Origin: Diplonema japonicum
Lineage: Eukaryota; Euglenozoa; Diplonemea; Diplonemida; Diplonemidae
Direction: 5' to 3'
DNA: 64,000 bases
Assembly (NCBI GenBank): GCA_964019335.1
Contig: OZ025676.1
Span: 310,001-374,000 of the forward strand
Both the position numbers and the translations under genes were made by a program. Positions 44,242 through 55,020 of this stretch are shown here, piece after piece. Every line of letters begins with the position of its first letter. Position 1 is the first letter of the stretch. Below the pieces are notes generated by a model, which was not told where the DNA came from, ran no database searches, and saw only the letters and a list, made by a program, of their open reading frames with translations.

Positions 44242-46200
44242 TCACCCCCGTTCTCGTAGGATGCCAGACCTGCCTGAACCACACTTCCGCATCGACTGGT
44301 GAGTAGGTGTGTTCAAGGGAGGCAGGACGGAAAAGGGCATTGACGGCGTGGCCATCGGAGAAAGGGTTGCAACAGACGAAGGTGAGGAGGAAAACGACGG
44401 CAATTCCCGCAAGCCCTTTGGAGAGACATGATCTTTGTCAGAGTCAGTATCACCTGGCAGGACGAAACTAACCACTACCCGCTTAGAAGCCAACGATGAC
44501 GACGGTGCAGAGAGAGGCTTCAGACACGGCGGGGTTCGAATTAAGTTGTTGTTACCCGCAGAAGACGACCTTGGAAGCCTGTTGTTGTTCCCCATCGCAC
44601 TGCAAATGGTCTTATTGAAATCAGACACAAAACTGAAAACCTTCAAAGGACTCTGTTTCTTAGAAGGGCTGACCTTTCCAGGATAAATCTTCGCCGCCTT
44701 CTTTACGCTCACAACATTCGGCGTGGTGATGACCGTCGGTCTTAAAATCCCATCCTTCACCACCGGCATCGACCGCACAACATCATGCCAACCTTGATTC
44801 AATTTACACATAACCCGCTTCAACATATTGGGCGGCATGGATTCCTTCAACCCACCCTCGAGATCTGCTTCTCGGCAGATTTGAATAATAGCGTCTTCTG
44901 AGTTTTCAAGAAAAACGTCTCTTTCCAGCTCGTCGTCTGTGTGTTCATATGGTTCTTTGATGGTCAGGGAACCGAGGAATATTCTTGGGGTGAGATCTGG
45001 GATGTTATTCAAAACATGGTCGAGGAGCCGGGACTTCTCGGAGAATCCTATTAAAAACACGCAATCGGCGGATTCGAAATCTTCAGTTGATATTTTTGAG
45101 TTTGGAGGTGTCCTCTTCGAACGGGACATTACAACGTCGGGCTTGACAAGACCCTTGCAGGCTTTGTTGGTGCAGGTTGGTCGTTGGCGTTTGAAGAGTT
45201 TTTCTTTCATGAATGTGGCCATGTGTTCTCGGCCGCATTCGACGCAGTGCGCTGAGTTGAATGTTCCGCCGATTTCAACGACCTTTGAACGGGGTAAACC
45301 CGCGCTTCGTTCCAACCCTTCTAGGTTCACAGTGTACACTCTGCTAAGCAATCCCTTGTTGTGCAGCATCTTGCAAAAGAAATGTGTTAAAAGCGGTTTA
45401 ACAGCCGCGTTCGGCCAGAGCTCCCTCCAGACCGAACAGAGCAGGCTGTAGTCGGCTCGGTAGATGCGTTCGTCGTGGGCGGCTCGTAAAGATGGGAGTT
45501 TTAATAAATCGAGTTCTTCTTGCAGACCGGGCAACGTGGTTTTGTCTAGTTCTAAGCTTAGAACCGGCGGGCCTGCACCTTGTTCGTATCTTCCTGAATG
45601 GGAAGCGTTGGGGCCCATCACTACAACGATTTTCTTGACAACCCCGTCCCTTACCTTCTGAGCAAGCAGTGAGACAGATGGTGTCCCGCCTTTGAATATT
45701 TTCTCTTTTATCGAGTCCCTCATAGCACCGCACCCCATTAAAGTCTCTTCCTCTCTTTTTATATTTTTCTCGATCGCTCGTAGCGGTGTCGGGACTTTGC
45801 TTTTCCTTCCCATCCTGGCTTGTAACGGGGAGTAGAATGTAGGCGGGGGCGGGGACGGTGGATGCGGGCCTTTTCTCGTTTGTATCAAATTGTCCTTTGA
45901 AACCGACCTGTCGATGCCTTCTGATTCAAGGTTGAACTCAGGCATTCCGTACTGAGGGGGCATTCGTAGTGGGCTTATAGGACTGCCCATGTCTACAGGT
46001 ATTCCGCATGGGCTCAGAGTGACCAATGGGCTCCCTTCAGCGTCGCTTAGAATTACCGGTTCTGGGATGTCCTTTCCCACTGGAACAGTTCTGTTGAACT
46101 CACTGCCTTCCGTGTCCTCCGACATAACTTCCAGGAGCGCGTAGCATCCTGCAGCGTACTTGTCATTTTCCTCGGCCAAGGCCTCCCTGACTCCCTCCAT
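44242..46200 (-). CDS. Sirtuin-like protein with degenerate catalytic site
   Basis: Single exon, 652 aa. A sirtuin core spans residues about 185-430. The zinc site is complete in form: C-V-E-C and C-T-N-K-A-C. The segment Y-T-V-N-L-E-G-L-E-R-S-A-G-L and the later G-L-V-K-P-D-V-V-M fit the fold. However, the NAD loop G-A-G-I-S becomes M-G-P-N-A-S, the conserved N-I-D becomes N-L-E, and the catalytic His in the H-G-T-F motif is Gly (E-I-G-G-T-F). The protein should not deacetylate by the known mechanism. A long Ser/Pro-rich C-terminal region (430-652) and a 180-residue N-terminal part are not recognised. A structural or binding role is inferred. The frame is intact, so it is not a pseudogene. 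Confidence 0.8.
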   Translation of the reverse strand: MEGVREALAEENDKYAAGCYALLEVMSEDTEGSEFNRTVPVGKDIPEPVILSDAEGSPLVTLSPCGIPVDMGSPISPLRMPPQYGMPEFNLESEGIDRSVSKDNLIQTRKGPHPPSPPPPTFYSPLQARMGRKSKVPTPLRAIEKNIKREEETLMGCGAMRDSIKEKIFKGGTPSVSLLAQKVRDGVVKKIVVVMGPNASHSGRYEQGAGPPVLSLELDKTTLPGLQEELDLLKLPSLRAAHDERIYRADYSLLCSVWRELWPNAAVKPLLTHFFCKMLHNKGLLSRVYTVNLEGLERSAGLPRSKVVEIGGTFNSAHCVECGREHMATFMKEKLFKRQRPTCTNKACKGLVKPDVVMSRSKRTPPNSKISTEDFESADCVFLIGFSEKSRLLDHVLNNIPDLTPRIFLGSLTIKEPYEHTDDELERDVFLENSEDAIIQICREADLEGGLKESMPPNMLKRVMCKLNQGWHDVVRSMPVVKDGILRPTVITTPNVVSVKKAAKIYPGKVSPSKKQSPLKVFSFVSDFNKTICSAMGNNNRLPRSSSAGNNNLIRTPPCLKPLSAPSSSLASKRVVVSFVLPGDTDSDKDHVSPKGLRELPSFSSSPSSVATLSPMATPSMPFSVLPPLNTPTHQSMRKCGSGRSGILRERG

Positions 46201-47004
46201 GCATTTAAGCGTAATTTTTTTTTTTCCTTTTTTTTTTTTTTTTTAAAACCCCCCCGAAGTTGATTTGGTTAAAATAATTAAGGGACGAGGGAACCATTGG
46301 AGGGGAGAGGGAAGGGGAGTTTTACTCCCCTTTTCCCACATCATTGCGGGGGTTGTCTTTTTTTTTTGTTTTTTGTTTTTTTGTTTTAAAAGTTTTGTGT
46401 TGTTGCTTATGCGGTCGTATGCAGATCAGTAAAAAAAAGGGGGGGGAAGAAAAAAAAAGAATAATTAAAAAATACCTGTTGTAACAAATAAGGTTCCGTT
46501 TTTTTTCTTCTTTTTTTTGGGCTGATAAATATACACCCAGACCCGGAACCAAAGACGGCCAATCTCATGTCTTTTTCCTCCCTCCCTCCCCCCGCTCTAC
46601 GGAAAAAAAAGGGGGGGGGTGAAACAAAAAAATCTATACCCTCGTTTCTATCCATTTCCTAATATTTCCTTTGTTGTAACCCTTCACGGTGTAAAAAAAA
46701 AAGGGGGGGGGAAAGGGAAGCAAAAATATGGGTTAAAAAATATTACAAATATAAAAGGGCAATGTTTAAGAGGACCACCCGTAAAAAAAAAAAGAAAAAA
46801 AATGTCGTCAGTTGCCTCTAAAGTCTCTGACTTTTGAGCAACTTCTTTTCCACAATCATATGTTGCTTCTCATCTGTTGTGAAGGATGCATGGCTACGGG
46901 GAGGGGACCTTCTACGGAGCTGGACCTTATAAAGTCGCAAAAAAGAAGAGAAGAAAAAAACCAATAACCATTTTCTATTGAGGAAAAAAAAAAAAAAATA
47001 GAAT
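46201..47004. other. Intergenic region with repeat C copy
   Basis: About 0.8 kb with G/A/T tracts and no gene. Repeat C copy 3 lies at 46757-46780. Confidence 0.55.
46757..46780. repeat. Dispersed repeat C, copy 3 (internal deletion)
   Basis: GGGCAATGTTTAAG joined to AGGACCACCC, lacking about 15 nt present in the other copies, and followed by an A-tract as in copy 1. Confidence 0.5.
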
Positions 47005-48738
47005 CTACCTCCTCCACCCCTCCTCCCGGAGGTCTGCTTCTTTCTTGCTTTTCATGTGTGCATTCCGTTGTTGATACTGTATTTTTTTTATTTTTTTTTT
47101 GTTTTGTTTTGTAAACTCTTCCATACCTGGCTTGCATACAAAGTAGAATGAACCCCATTGGTCCGCAAAACAGCCCCCTCTCCTTCTTTAGGGTCCTCGT
47201 GTTTCTCAGGTGTAGTTGTAGATGCGTCGGTCACAGTGCGCTGGGGTTTTTTTTTTTTTTTTTTTTTTTCTTTTTTTTTTTTCCTTCCAAAATACCCTCA
47301 TGGCATCCCGATCACGTGACTGAGCACGTCGCAGCTGACCAGTCGTCTGGTTGCTGTTGTGCCTTCCGATTGCCTGCCGTTCCCTGCTCAATGTTCTGCG
47401 TACCCCAGGAACGACCCCGCTTCCATTCACCTTCCTCGGCGGGGTGCTTCGCCTGGGGGTAGGGTTGCCGTTGAGCTGCTTCCCCAACGGGGTCGTGTTA
47501 TGAGACCGCTTCCTCCTGTACGCAGGGGACATGGTGTCGGATTCTTCAGAAGACTGAAAGAGGTGCGCCCTGCTCCGTGGGGTGGTCGCTGATCGGGGGG
47601 ACACGGAGATCACTTCGGAAGACGATTCCGATGCTGCGTGCTCGTATTCAAACCCTGCAAGGTTTTTGATATGCGCGTAGATTCCCTTGTTGACCCGCAG
47701 AACTGGTTTAGAGAAGTGCGGGATTTTCAACCCGTTTTGGGATTTTTCAAGGTTCAGTCTTCCTTCTGAGACAGTTTTTTTAATCTCCTTCAGATCGCAC
47801 ATGGTGTGTGCTTTTTCCGCCTTTGCGATGTCGACGTTCAGCATCGCGACGCTCCTCCCTGTCCTCGCCCTCACGTCTGCAAGATGGCTTGTTTGTTTCT
47901 CCTTGCTCCTTGAAGCCTGCTCTATCAGTAATAGTTCCCGTTTGTCAATCTCCTCCCGTAGATGTTGGAACTCCCCCCTGAGCTTGGAAATCTCTTCGTT
48001 GTAAAGATCGCTGATCCCCGACAGCAACGTGTCGATTTGTAAAATGCTTGTTTTCAACGCTGTCCTTGAGCCCTCCGCCTTCACGATGAAGTCCGCCACC
48101 GTTTTCTTCGACTTGACCAAGGCTTCTCCTACTGGTTGGCATTTCTTGTTTTTCAAGGCGGGGTCTACTTGAAAGCACAGGAGGCACATCATCTCACCTG
48201 AGTCGGAGCAGACGACATCTGTCCTGTACCTTGAATGGCCGGGTTTGGTGCAGAACGGGATGGAATGAAGGGAGAAGCTCTCTGCGTCGATGAGGTGGTG
48301 CAGTTTGAGCTTACCCTTGTGGTGCTCCGTGTTGCATTCATCACAGAGTACAACGTCGCAGGTCTCGCAGGCCAATCGTGCTGCTGACACCTCGCACTTG
48401 TCACAGGTGATTTGTTGTGGTTTTGGCGGTGCAGAGATGGCTGCCAGTGATTGCTTCACCTTAGGGTGGATGGGGAGTGTTCTCGGCTCCAACCCACGAT
48501 ACGCCTCCCTGCATACTGGGCACACAAAGCACCCGCCCCCTACAGAACTCACGCATTCTGCGCATACTGTGTGCCCGCAATTCAGTATCACCGGTTCGTT
48601 AAACAGATCCAAGCACAGCGGGCATGTCAAGGACTCCGCCTCCACCTGCTCGCCTTGAACAGGTTCCGGTGCGGGGTCCGCGTTCGGTTCTGGCTCCGGG
48701 CTCCCGTTGTGCGGGGTGACCTCGTCCTCTACCCACAT
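47005..48738 (-). CDS. RING / B-box / coiled-coil (TRIM-like) protein
   Basis: Three exons: 48738-47296, 47240-47127 and 47076-47005 (542 aa). I start at the ATG at 48736-48738; sequence upstream is Lys-rich tract translation. The RING finger [22 protein letters not shown] marks an E3 ubiquitin ligase candidate. A B-box-like zinc region follows (C-D-K-C, C-E-T-C, C-D-E-C, H-H), then a coiled coil around residues 225-330 ([12 protein letters not shown]). The rest is Ser/Arg-rich, with possible phosphorylation sites. The introns are 55 and 50 nt, GT-AG, with sense A-runs. Exons 2 and 3 are supported by frame and splice signals but not by conserved sequence. Confidence 0.8.
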
Positions 48739-48905
48739 TTTTTTTTCTTTTTTTCCCTTCTCCCCTCCCTCCCTCCCTCCCTCCCACTCTCTCTTTTCTT
48801 TTTTGTTTTTTTTTTGATTATGTACAACTAGAAGGACAGAGAAATAAATGTAACAAAACACACTTCTTTTTTTTTTCTTTTTTTCTTTTTTTCCCGCTCT
48901 TCTCT

Positions 48906-48974
48906 TCATTTTTTCGTCATGGATCCTACAAACTCTTCCCAGGATTTGATTCTTTCTTCGTTCTGTGCGTGTGC

Positions 48975-49020
<46 letters not shown>

Positions 49021-49783
49021 CCTCTCTGATCGCCATTTCATGGGCCTCCTGCTTGCGCACCGTTTCGGCCGAAGGCACCTCCTTGCCGAATCCTGCCGGG
49101 AACTCATCGAATTTTTTGTAGGTGTCCGAGCCCTCCACCACGATAGCTGTGGAGATGCGAGTGTCGGAGCCAGTGAAGCCCTTGGTTCGGAGGAATGCTT
49201 CCCGCTCCACCCGCGCATGCTCCTTGTAGGTGTTAAGACGCTGTTCCCATATCTGGGAGGAAGAATAGTTGCTGGGCCGAAGTATATTCGTGACGGACTG
49301 CTTCAAGACCTCGAGTTCGCTGTCCGTGGGGCGGGGGTGGGTGAGGTGGAAGTTCTTCAAGACTTCTTGCGCTTGCTTTCGCCTCGTCTTCGTGTTCTCC
49401 AACTCCCGCTCCTCCTCCTTCTTCATCCACGCTGCGTACTCCGCTCTCCGGCTGAAAATCCTCAAGACCGCTTTCGCCTTGCTTGCTTCCCATATCAAAT
49501 ACAAGATGCCTAGCATCATGAGTCTTGCAGTATATTTGTACATCCATTCCGTTTTAGCCCATTTGTTGAATCTCCGCACCCTTTCTTTTGTCTCGGCCAG
49601 GATCATGTTTTTGTCCTCCCGTTTTGCTGCCATCTTTTCCATGATGCCCACTGCGGGATGGGTGTCGACTATCTGTGTTGTTGCCTTTACCTTAAAGCTG
49701 TCCTTCTGCGTCTTTGGGGAACTGACCATGTGCCATCCCTCCTTCTTCCTTGCCACTGTGGTGGTGCTGAACCACCGCCGCAT
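48906..49783 (-). CDS. Unknown mitochondrial-type membrane protein
   Basis: Two exons, 49783-49022 and 48962-48906 (272 aa). The N-terminus [13 protein letters not shown] is a good mitochondrial presequence. One hydrophobic segment ([13 protein letters not shown], about residues 86-98) is followed by long charged helices rich in Glu/Lys/Arg ([13 protein letters not shown]). The 59-nt intron (48963-49021) contains a T-run of about 36 nt on the given strand (sense poly-A). Splicing adds [11 protein letters not shown] instead of poly-Lys. A subunit of an inner-membrane complex or the mitochondrial ribosome is possible; no family is recognised. Confidence 0.65.
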
Positions 49784-50211
49784 CCTCTCCCCCCCCTTTC
49801 CCCTCCCTCCCTCTCTCCCTTCCTTTTTTATTTTTCATGTTTTTTTTTGCCGCGGGCTTTAGTTTTTTCTTTAAAAAAAAAACAAGAAGAAACCTTTTTT
49901 TTTAAAAAAAAAAAAAGAAAAAGCGAACACACCTTTCTTTTTTTTTTCTCGCCCACCCCCTCTCTTTTCTTTCTTAGTTTATTATTTTCATTCCCTCTCC
50001 CCTCCCCCCTTTTTTTTTCGCAATGAGGAACAAACACGGAACTGATGGAAAGTCGTGGGGAGGGGAGGGGAGTAAAAGACAAAAGAGGGGGGAAACGGGA
50101 TAAAAATAATATAAACACTATTTTTTTCTTCTTCTTCTTTTTTTTTTTTTTTTTTTTGAGAGAAAATCCAAAAAAAAAAAAAAAAATCAAAAAAAAAAAT
50201 CAAAAAAGAAA
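49784..50211. other. Intergenic region, no gene seen
   Basis: About 0.43 kb of T/A tracts and short purine blocks between the mitochondrial-type gene and the MAP3K-like kinase gene. No feature is recognised. Confidence 0.55.
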
Positions 50212-51756
50212 TCAAAAAGACGAATCTGTCCTCTCGAGGATGGAATCAAACTCGGAAGAAGTATCCGAGCCCTCACGCGTGACAGAGGCAGCAGTAGAGT
50301 TCTCAATGTCGTCCGTAAGGAAGGGATCCTGAAGGAGGCTCGGTGTGTCGGGACGTGCCGAGGCAGGGACAGCCAAACACCGCTTCAAAAAAGAAACCGC
50401 TTGAGAAGGAAGATGCCCAGGTATACGGGGACCCGTTGCTGATGAAGCGATGTGTATCAAAGCCTGATACTCGTGCTCAAACTTTGCTTCAGACCAAGGC
50501 GACCGCCCAGTACAGCATTCAATCATTGTGCACCCCACAGCCCATATATCTGAAGGCATTCCATACTCATGATCGCGAATCGCCTCTGGGCTCAAGTAGC
50601 ACACTGTTCCCTTTAACCCTGACGTGACTTGTCCTTTGATTTCGTTAAGTTTTTTTGACGCTCCAAAATCCGCGAGCTTCACAACACCCTCCGCGTCCGT
50701 TAAGATGTTCGCTGCTTTGATATCCCTGTGGATGATATTGTGACTGTGCAAATATTGCATTCCTTGAAGCAGCTGTCTGATGAATCGTTGTAAGACCTTG
50801 ATGCTGAGGCCGTTGCGGGTTCTACGGCAGAGGTCGGCGAGGGAACCGCCGGCCATGAATTCCATGAAAATACAGATTTTTTTAGAGGATGCCACTGCTC
50901 GGATGTACCTTACGATGTTGGGGTGTTTCAGTGAAGAGAGTACTTCGATCTCGCGTTCCAAAGATCTGACAGCAGAGCCCCTTCGATCGTCGTCATGGTA
51001 TGTTGAGTCTTTTAAGGAAACTACTTTGACAGCCATCTGCACCCCGGTTTCATTGTCCATTGCGGCGAAGACTGTGCCGTATGCACCGCATCCAAGGAGC
51101 TTTCCTTTTGTCCAGTCGTTGGACAGCGATGGGGTTGGCTTTCGTTCCTCCTGTTGTTTTGTGACTACTACACGACCTGTAACGCTCCAAAACGGTTTGA
51201 GTACCATCGTCGCCTCGACTACCCATCCTAAACGGTTTTCAAAATCTTTTTTGCATTTCAAGCCCGGTGTGAACAACGCTCCTTCTATTGATCCTGTGTC
51301 GTACCATAGTTCGCCTTCCCTGACTCCGATTATTTTTGAGGTTTCGTCTTTGTAGGAACCTTCTGTGTGTTTGACAACATCGCCGTGGGAGTACCCGTAG
51401 GGAGTGCATGCTTCGTCGCGGGTGTCGAACAGCATAGGGACGGCGCCCTCGGGCTTCCATCCCAAGTACGGGAAGCGTTCCTTGTCCATGGTGGTTGCAG
51501 CGGTGCTTTTTTTCAACATCGAGACGAAGCCCTCGAAGGAGTCCTCGTTGTCGACGACTACTGCGCTGTCCCTCTCGACAGATCGTATCACGCTAGCCTC
51601 GCACCCTGCCACAGCTTGCATTGCGCTTTCGAACTTTCCCCATTCCACTTCGCACGGGGCCACTACCGATACCTCACTGTCCCCGCTCTCTTCTCCTATC
51701 ACCGTTCCGTGTATGCACATATACTCCACCCCTGGGTCCCCTCTTATTACCTGCAT
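50212..51756 (-). CDS. STE11/MAP3K-like Ser/Thr protein kinase
   Basis: Single exon, 514 aa, ATG at 51754-51756. The kinase domain occupies residues about 215-485: L-G-C-G-A-Y-G-T-V-F, M-A-V-K-V-V, H-R-D-I-K-A-A-N-I-L, L-A-D-F-G-A-S-K-K-L, G-T-V-C-Y-L-S-P-E-A-I. This wording (I-K-A-A-N, D-F-G-A-S) is typical of MAP kinase kinase kinases and plant NPK1/ANP-type enzymes. All catalytic residues are present. The N-terminal 210 residues are not recognised; they hold several Gly/Trp/Asp beta-type segments and may be regulatory. The Ser-rich tail ends in D-S-S-F. Confidence 0.87.
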   Translation of the reverse strand: MQVIRGDPGVEYMCIHGTVIGEESGDSEVSVVAPCEVEWGKFESAMQAVAGCEASVIRSVERDSAVVVDNEDSFEGFVSMLKKSTAATTMDKERFPYLGWKPEGAVPMLFDTRDEACTPYGYSHGDVVKHTEGSYKDETSKIIGVREGELWYDTGSIEGALFTPGLKCKKDFENRLGWVVEATMVLKPFWSVTGRVVVTKQQEERKPTPSLSNDWTKGKLLGCGAYGTVFAAMDNETGVQMAVKVVSLKDSTYHDDDRRGSAVRSLEREIEVLSSLKHPNIVRYIRAVASSKKICIFMEFMAGGSLADLCRRTRNGLSIKVLQRFIRQLLQGMQYLHSHNIIHRDIKAANILTDAEGVVKLADFGASKKLNEIKGQVTSGLKGTVCYLSPEAIRDHEYGMPSDIWAVGCTMIECCTGRSPWSEAKFEHEYQALIHIASSATGPRIPGHLPSQAVSFLKRCLAVPASARPDTPSLLQDPFLTDDIENSTAASVTREGSDTSSEFDSILERTDSSF

Positions 51757-51949
51757 CGCAGCAACATCTGGGGAGTGGAAAGAATGGGGAAGGTAAGGAG
51801 GGGGGGGGGAGTGCTGTTTTTTTTTTTTTTTTTATTGCGTAAAACCGGATTTTTTTATTTCAAAAAAAAAAAAAAGTGGAGTACAACTGGGGAGGGGGGG
51901 GACAATGTATCAGATTTGGGGGGGAAACGCACTTTTTTTTTTCTCTGGT

Positions 51950-52279
51950 TCACCTTATTTTGTGATTTACCACATGTCTCGCTATGTTCCTGAGCAGCTT
52001 GGTGTCGGGTGACACTGAGGTCACGTAAGTCCTAGGGCTCTCAAATGGTATCTTGGGAACGGGTGCAGGACGGGGAGGGTACCGTTCCTCTTCCTCTGTC
52101 AAGTCTTCGATGCCTCTTGTGTCAAGGATTTCAACTATCGGTGATGCCCTCCAGCTTGGGTCTTCTCCAGGTTCCCTCCAGATCCTCTTGTCTTCAGGGT
52201 CATGCACTGGCATGTAAGGGCGCTCCTGTCCTAGAATACGTTCATTCCTCGCACGAATTTCAGAGAGCAATTGGTCCAT
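51950..52279 (-). CDS. Small conserved-looking protein, unknown
   Basis: Single exon, 109 aa, ATG at 52277-52279. Polar, Arg/Glu/Pro-rich, no membrane segment or signal. It starts M-D-Q-L-L-S-E-I-R-A-R-N-E-R-I-L-G and includes I-E-D-L-T-E-E-E-E-R-Y-P-P-R-P-A-P. The composition is coding-like and clearly different from the flanking tracts. No family is recognised; a small organelle or cytoskeletal protein is possible. Confidence 0.55.
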   Translation of the reverse strand: MDQLLSEIRARNERILGQERPYMPVHDPEDKRIWREPGEDPSWRASPIVEILDTRGIEDLTEEEERYPPRPAPVPKIPFESPRTYVTSVSPDTKLLRNIARHVVNHKIR

Positions 52280-52604
52280 TTCTTTTTCAGATCATTGCAT
52301 TTTTTTTTTTTCCCCTTCTTCTGTTGTTCCCTTGGGGAAAAGAAAATTGGAGACAATAAATTTGGATGAAATAAAAAAAATGGAAAAAAAAAGGGGTATA
52401 AAAAAAATACGAAAAAAAAACGAAGAAACGTAGGGGGGGGGGGGGGGGGGTTCTGGATGGAAAGAAATAAATAATGAAATAAAAAATAAAAATAAAATAA
52501 AAAATATAAGAGAATTCAAAGCAACACGCCTATAGGCCGATGCGAAAAAAAAAAGAAAAAAAAATCTAAACGAAACACACTCGTTTCTCTCACTCTTCTT
52601 TTTT
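52280..52604. other. Intergenic region, no gene seen
   Basis: About 0.33 kb of A/T tracts with a G-run near 52434-52450, between the small protein gene and the FHA kinase 3' end. Confidence 0.55.
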
Positions 52605-52757
52605 TTATTCCAGGTCGATTCGCTTCACCGCACGCTGCTTCTCGGGTTCTGATATTTTCCATTGGAACATGTTGTTGAGGTCGATTTTGTAGTTGGGGTT
52701 CACCTTTACAGTCTTTTGCTGTCCCTCCTTGAATTTTTTGTACCCGGCCTGTTGTGT

Positions 52758-52804
<47 letters not shown>

Positions 52805-53647
52805 CCCCATACTTCAATTTTTCTGCTTTCTGCTGACGAGTAGTCCGTCCATGATTTTGCCTCTGCGTCCTCTCCTTCGAGAGCTGACTTCCACATCCAC
52901 TTCACTTTAAGCTCCGGTTCTTTAGGCTGCGAGTGTGCAACTTTCTTCTTCTTCCCTACAGGTGACCCTGCACCTTTCCCTTCCTCTTTTCTTTTTTTTT
53001 TTTTCTTCGCGGTTTCCAAGTAGTCTTTCCCCTTCACATCTTCCCCCTCCATCCACGAGTGCTCACAAACACCAACTAGGTCAATTCTCTTTTCGGGGTC
53101 GATCGTGAGAAGTTTACTTGTTAAATCCTTTGCAGTTGAACTGATTCCAGCCCAATGTCTGTCTGGGAACGAAGTTCCAGCATGAGGGTCCTTCGGCAAC
53201 GACCCTGTCAACAGGAGATACAAAATCACACCTGTAGACCACATATCTACAGATATCGTGTAGCCGTTCTTCTTCTGCACCTCTGGTGCAATGTACACTG
53301 GAGTTCCGCAGTATGTTAACATGATAGATGTGTCGCCTGTCCATTTTGCCAACCCGAAGTCTGATAGCTTCAAGACAAGGTTCCCCACAGGTATCTGCTG
53401 CTTGTTGTACCCATCCTGCCCAGGTATCGAGGGCGGGATAACAAAATCCTCCTCCGTTCCAAGAAGAACATTCTCAGGCTTCAAATCACGGTGGGCAACC
53501 TCCTTACTATGAAGGTATAAGAGTGCCTGTACATTATATTTTTTTTTCATTAGAAAAAAAAAAAAAAATTCACACCTCTATAATTTGTTTGAACATCCGC
53601 TTTGCCTCGGGTTCTGTGAACCGTTTCGAATTTACAATGTAGTCGAA

Positions 53648-53682
<35 letters not shown>

Positions 53683-54383
53683 GGTACCAGATCGCCGCCC
53701 CTTACGAGCTCAAGGACGATGCAGAGGTACTTATCGTTGTCGTACACATCATGTATCTTGACGACGCCCTCATGGCTGACTGACTTTAAAAGGCGGACCT
53801 CTTCCAGAAGGCGTGAGACGGAGAAGCTGTGACCTAGTGCCGTTTTCTTCTTGTCGATAATCTTCACAGCGACGCCTTCTTGGGTTTTCCTGTGGGTGCC
53901 CAGGTACACTGTAGCAAAGTTCCCTGTCCCGAGCTTTCGCCCGATGGTGTAGTCCTTGCAGATGGCGCCCCATTTGTTGTCCTCGACATCATCGTTTGGA
54001 GATGGAACTTCGAGTTTATATATAAGCTTGCCTTGGTTTTCCACGATTGTCTGATCGAGTAAAGAGACGCATTCACCATTTTGTACTTTTTTCCGGTTTT
54101 GTGGGCCGATTTTTTTGAAATTTCCGGGGCTGCCCACCCACGTGCCGTTCCGGCTCAGGTCCAGAACAAACACGTCGTGGCCGAGCTTCCACAGTTTGAG
54201 ATGGTTTGACGACACGTATGGATTGCTGTGTGTAATGCTGTTGCTGGGCAGCCTTCCCATTGTCACTTCGTCGCCATCCCCAAAATGTATAGTCTCTTCC
54301 CCTCCCAAGGGTACTAATCTGTTCGGTTTTTTCTCACATATTTCTTCAGGAGCCTCCACCGTCTGTGGAACTGTCCCTTCCAT
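52605..54383 (-). CDS. FHA-domain Ser/Thr kinase, Chk2/Rad53-like
   Basis: Four exons: 54383-53688, 53647-53576, 53526-52813 and 52748-52605 (541 aa). An FHA domain (residues about 30-120: M-G-R, S-S-N-H-L-K, S-R-N-G-T-W-V-G) binds phosphothreonine. The kinase follows: L-G-T-G-N-F-A-T-V-Y, V-A-V-K-I-I-D, H-R-D-L-K-P-E-N-V-L-L, L-S-D-F-G-L-A-K-W, G-T-P-V-Y-I-A-P-E-V. This order is that of Chk2/Rad53, a DNA-damage checkpoint kinase in the nucleus. Introns of 40, 49 and 64 nt are GT-AG; two are mostly poly(A), and exon 2 is only 24 codons. The C-terminal Lys-rich part and the last exon (K-F-K-E-G-Q-Q) are not recognised. Related CAMK kinases with FHA domains are an alternative. Confidence 0.87.
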
Positions 54384-54989
54384 AACAAACCCCTTGTTGG
54401 GGCCCTTTTTTTGTGTGTTGTTGTTTAATAGTGGGGGGGGAGAAAAAAATATTTAAAAATAAAAAAATAGAATATATCAAAGGGGAGTAACTGTTTCGCG
54501 GAATAAAAATAAAAAAAGGAAGTTAAAAAAATAAAATAAAAAAAATATACAGGACGATTTTGAAGAGAAAAGAAGAACCTGAAGGCGGAAGTTTTTTTTT
54601 TCTTCTCCCCCCCTTTTTTTTTGTTCCGCTTAATGGGTTTTTTAAATGTACTTTTTTTTTTTTTTTTTTTTTTCTGGAAGGGTGCAGGAAAGGGAAACAG
54701 TTTGAAAAAAAAAAAAACAAGAAAGAAAAAAAAGATGGGGGGTGCAGAGGAAGGTAGAGAGAGGGAGGAAAAAGAAGAAGAGAAAAATATAATAATAAGA
54801 AGGAAAAAAAAAAAAAAAAAAACAACCATGAAAAGAAAGAAAGAAACAAGGAAAAATAAAGAAGCCCGAAGGGGGAAACCCTTTTTTTTTATACATTACT
54901 TTTTTCCCCCCCCGAAAAGGGGATAATTGACCACATCTGAGTATCGTCTTAGTCCATAAAGGGGGGAAAAGAAAATACCACTTTTCTCG

Positions 54990-55020
<31 letters not shown>

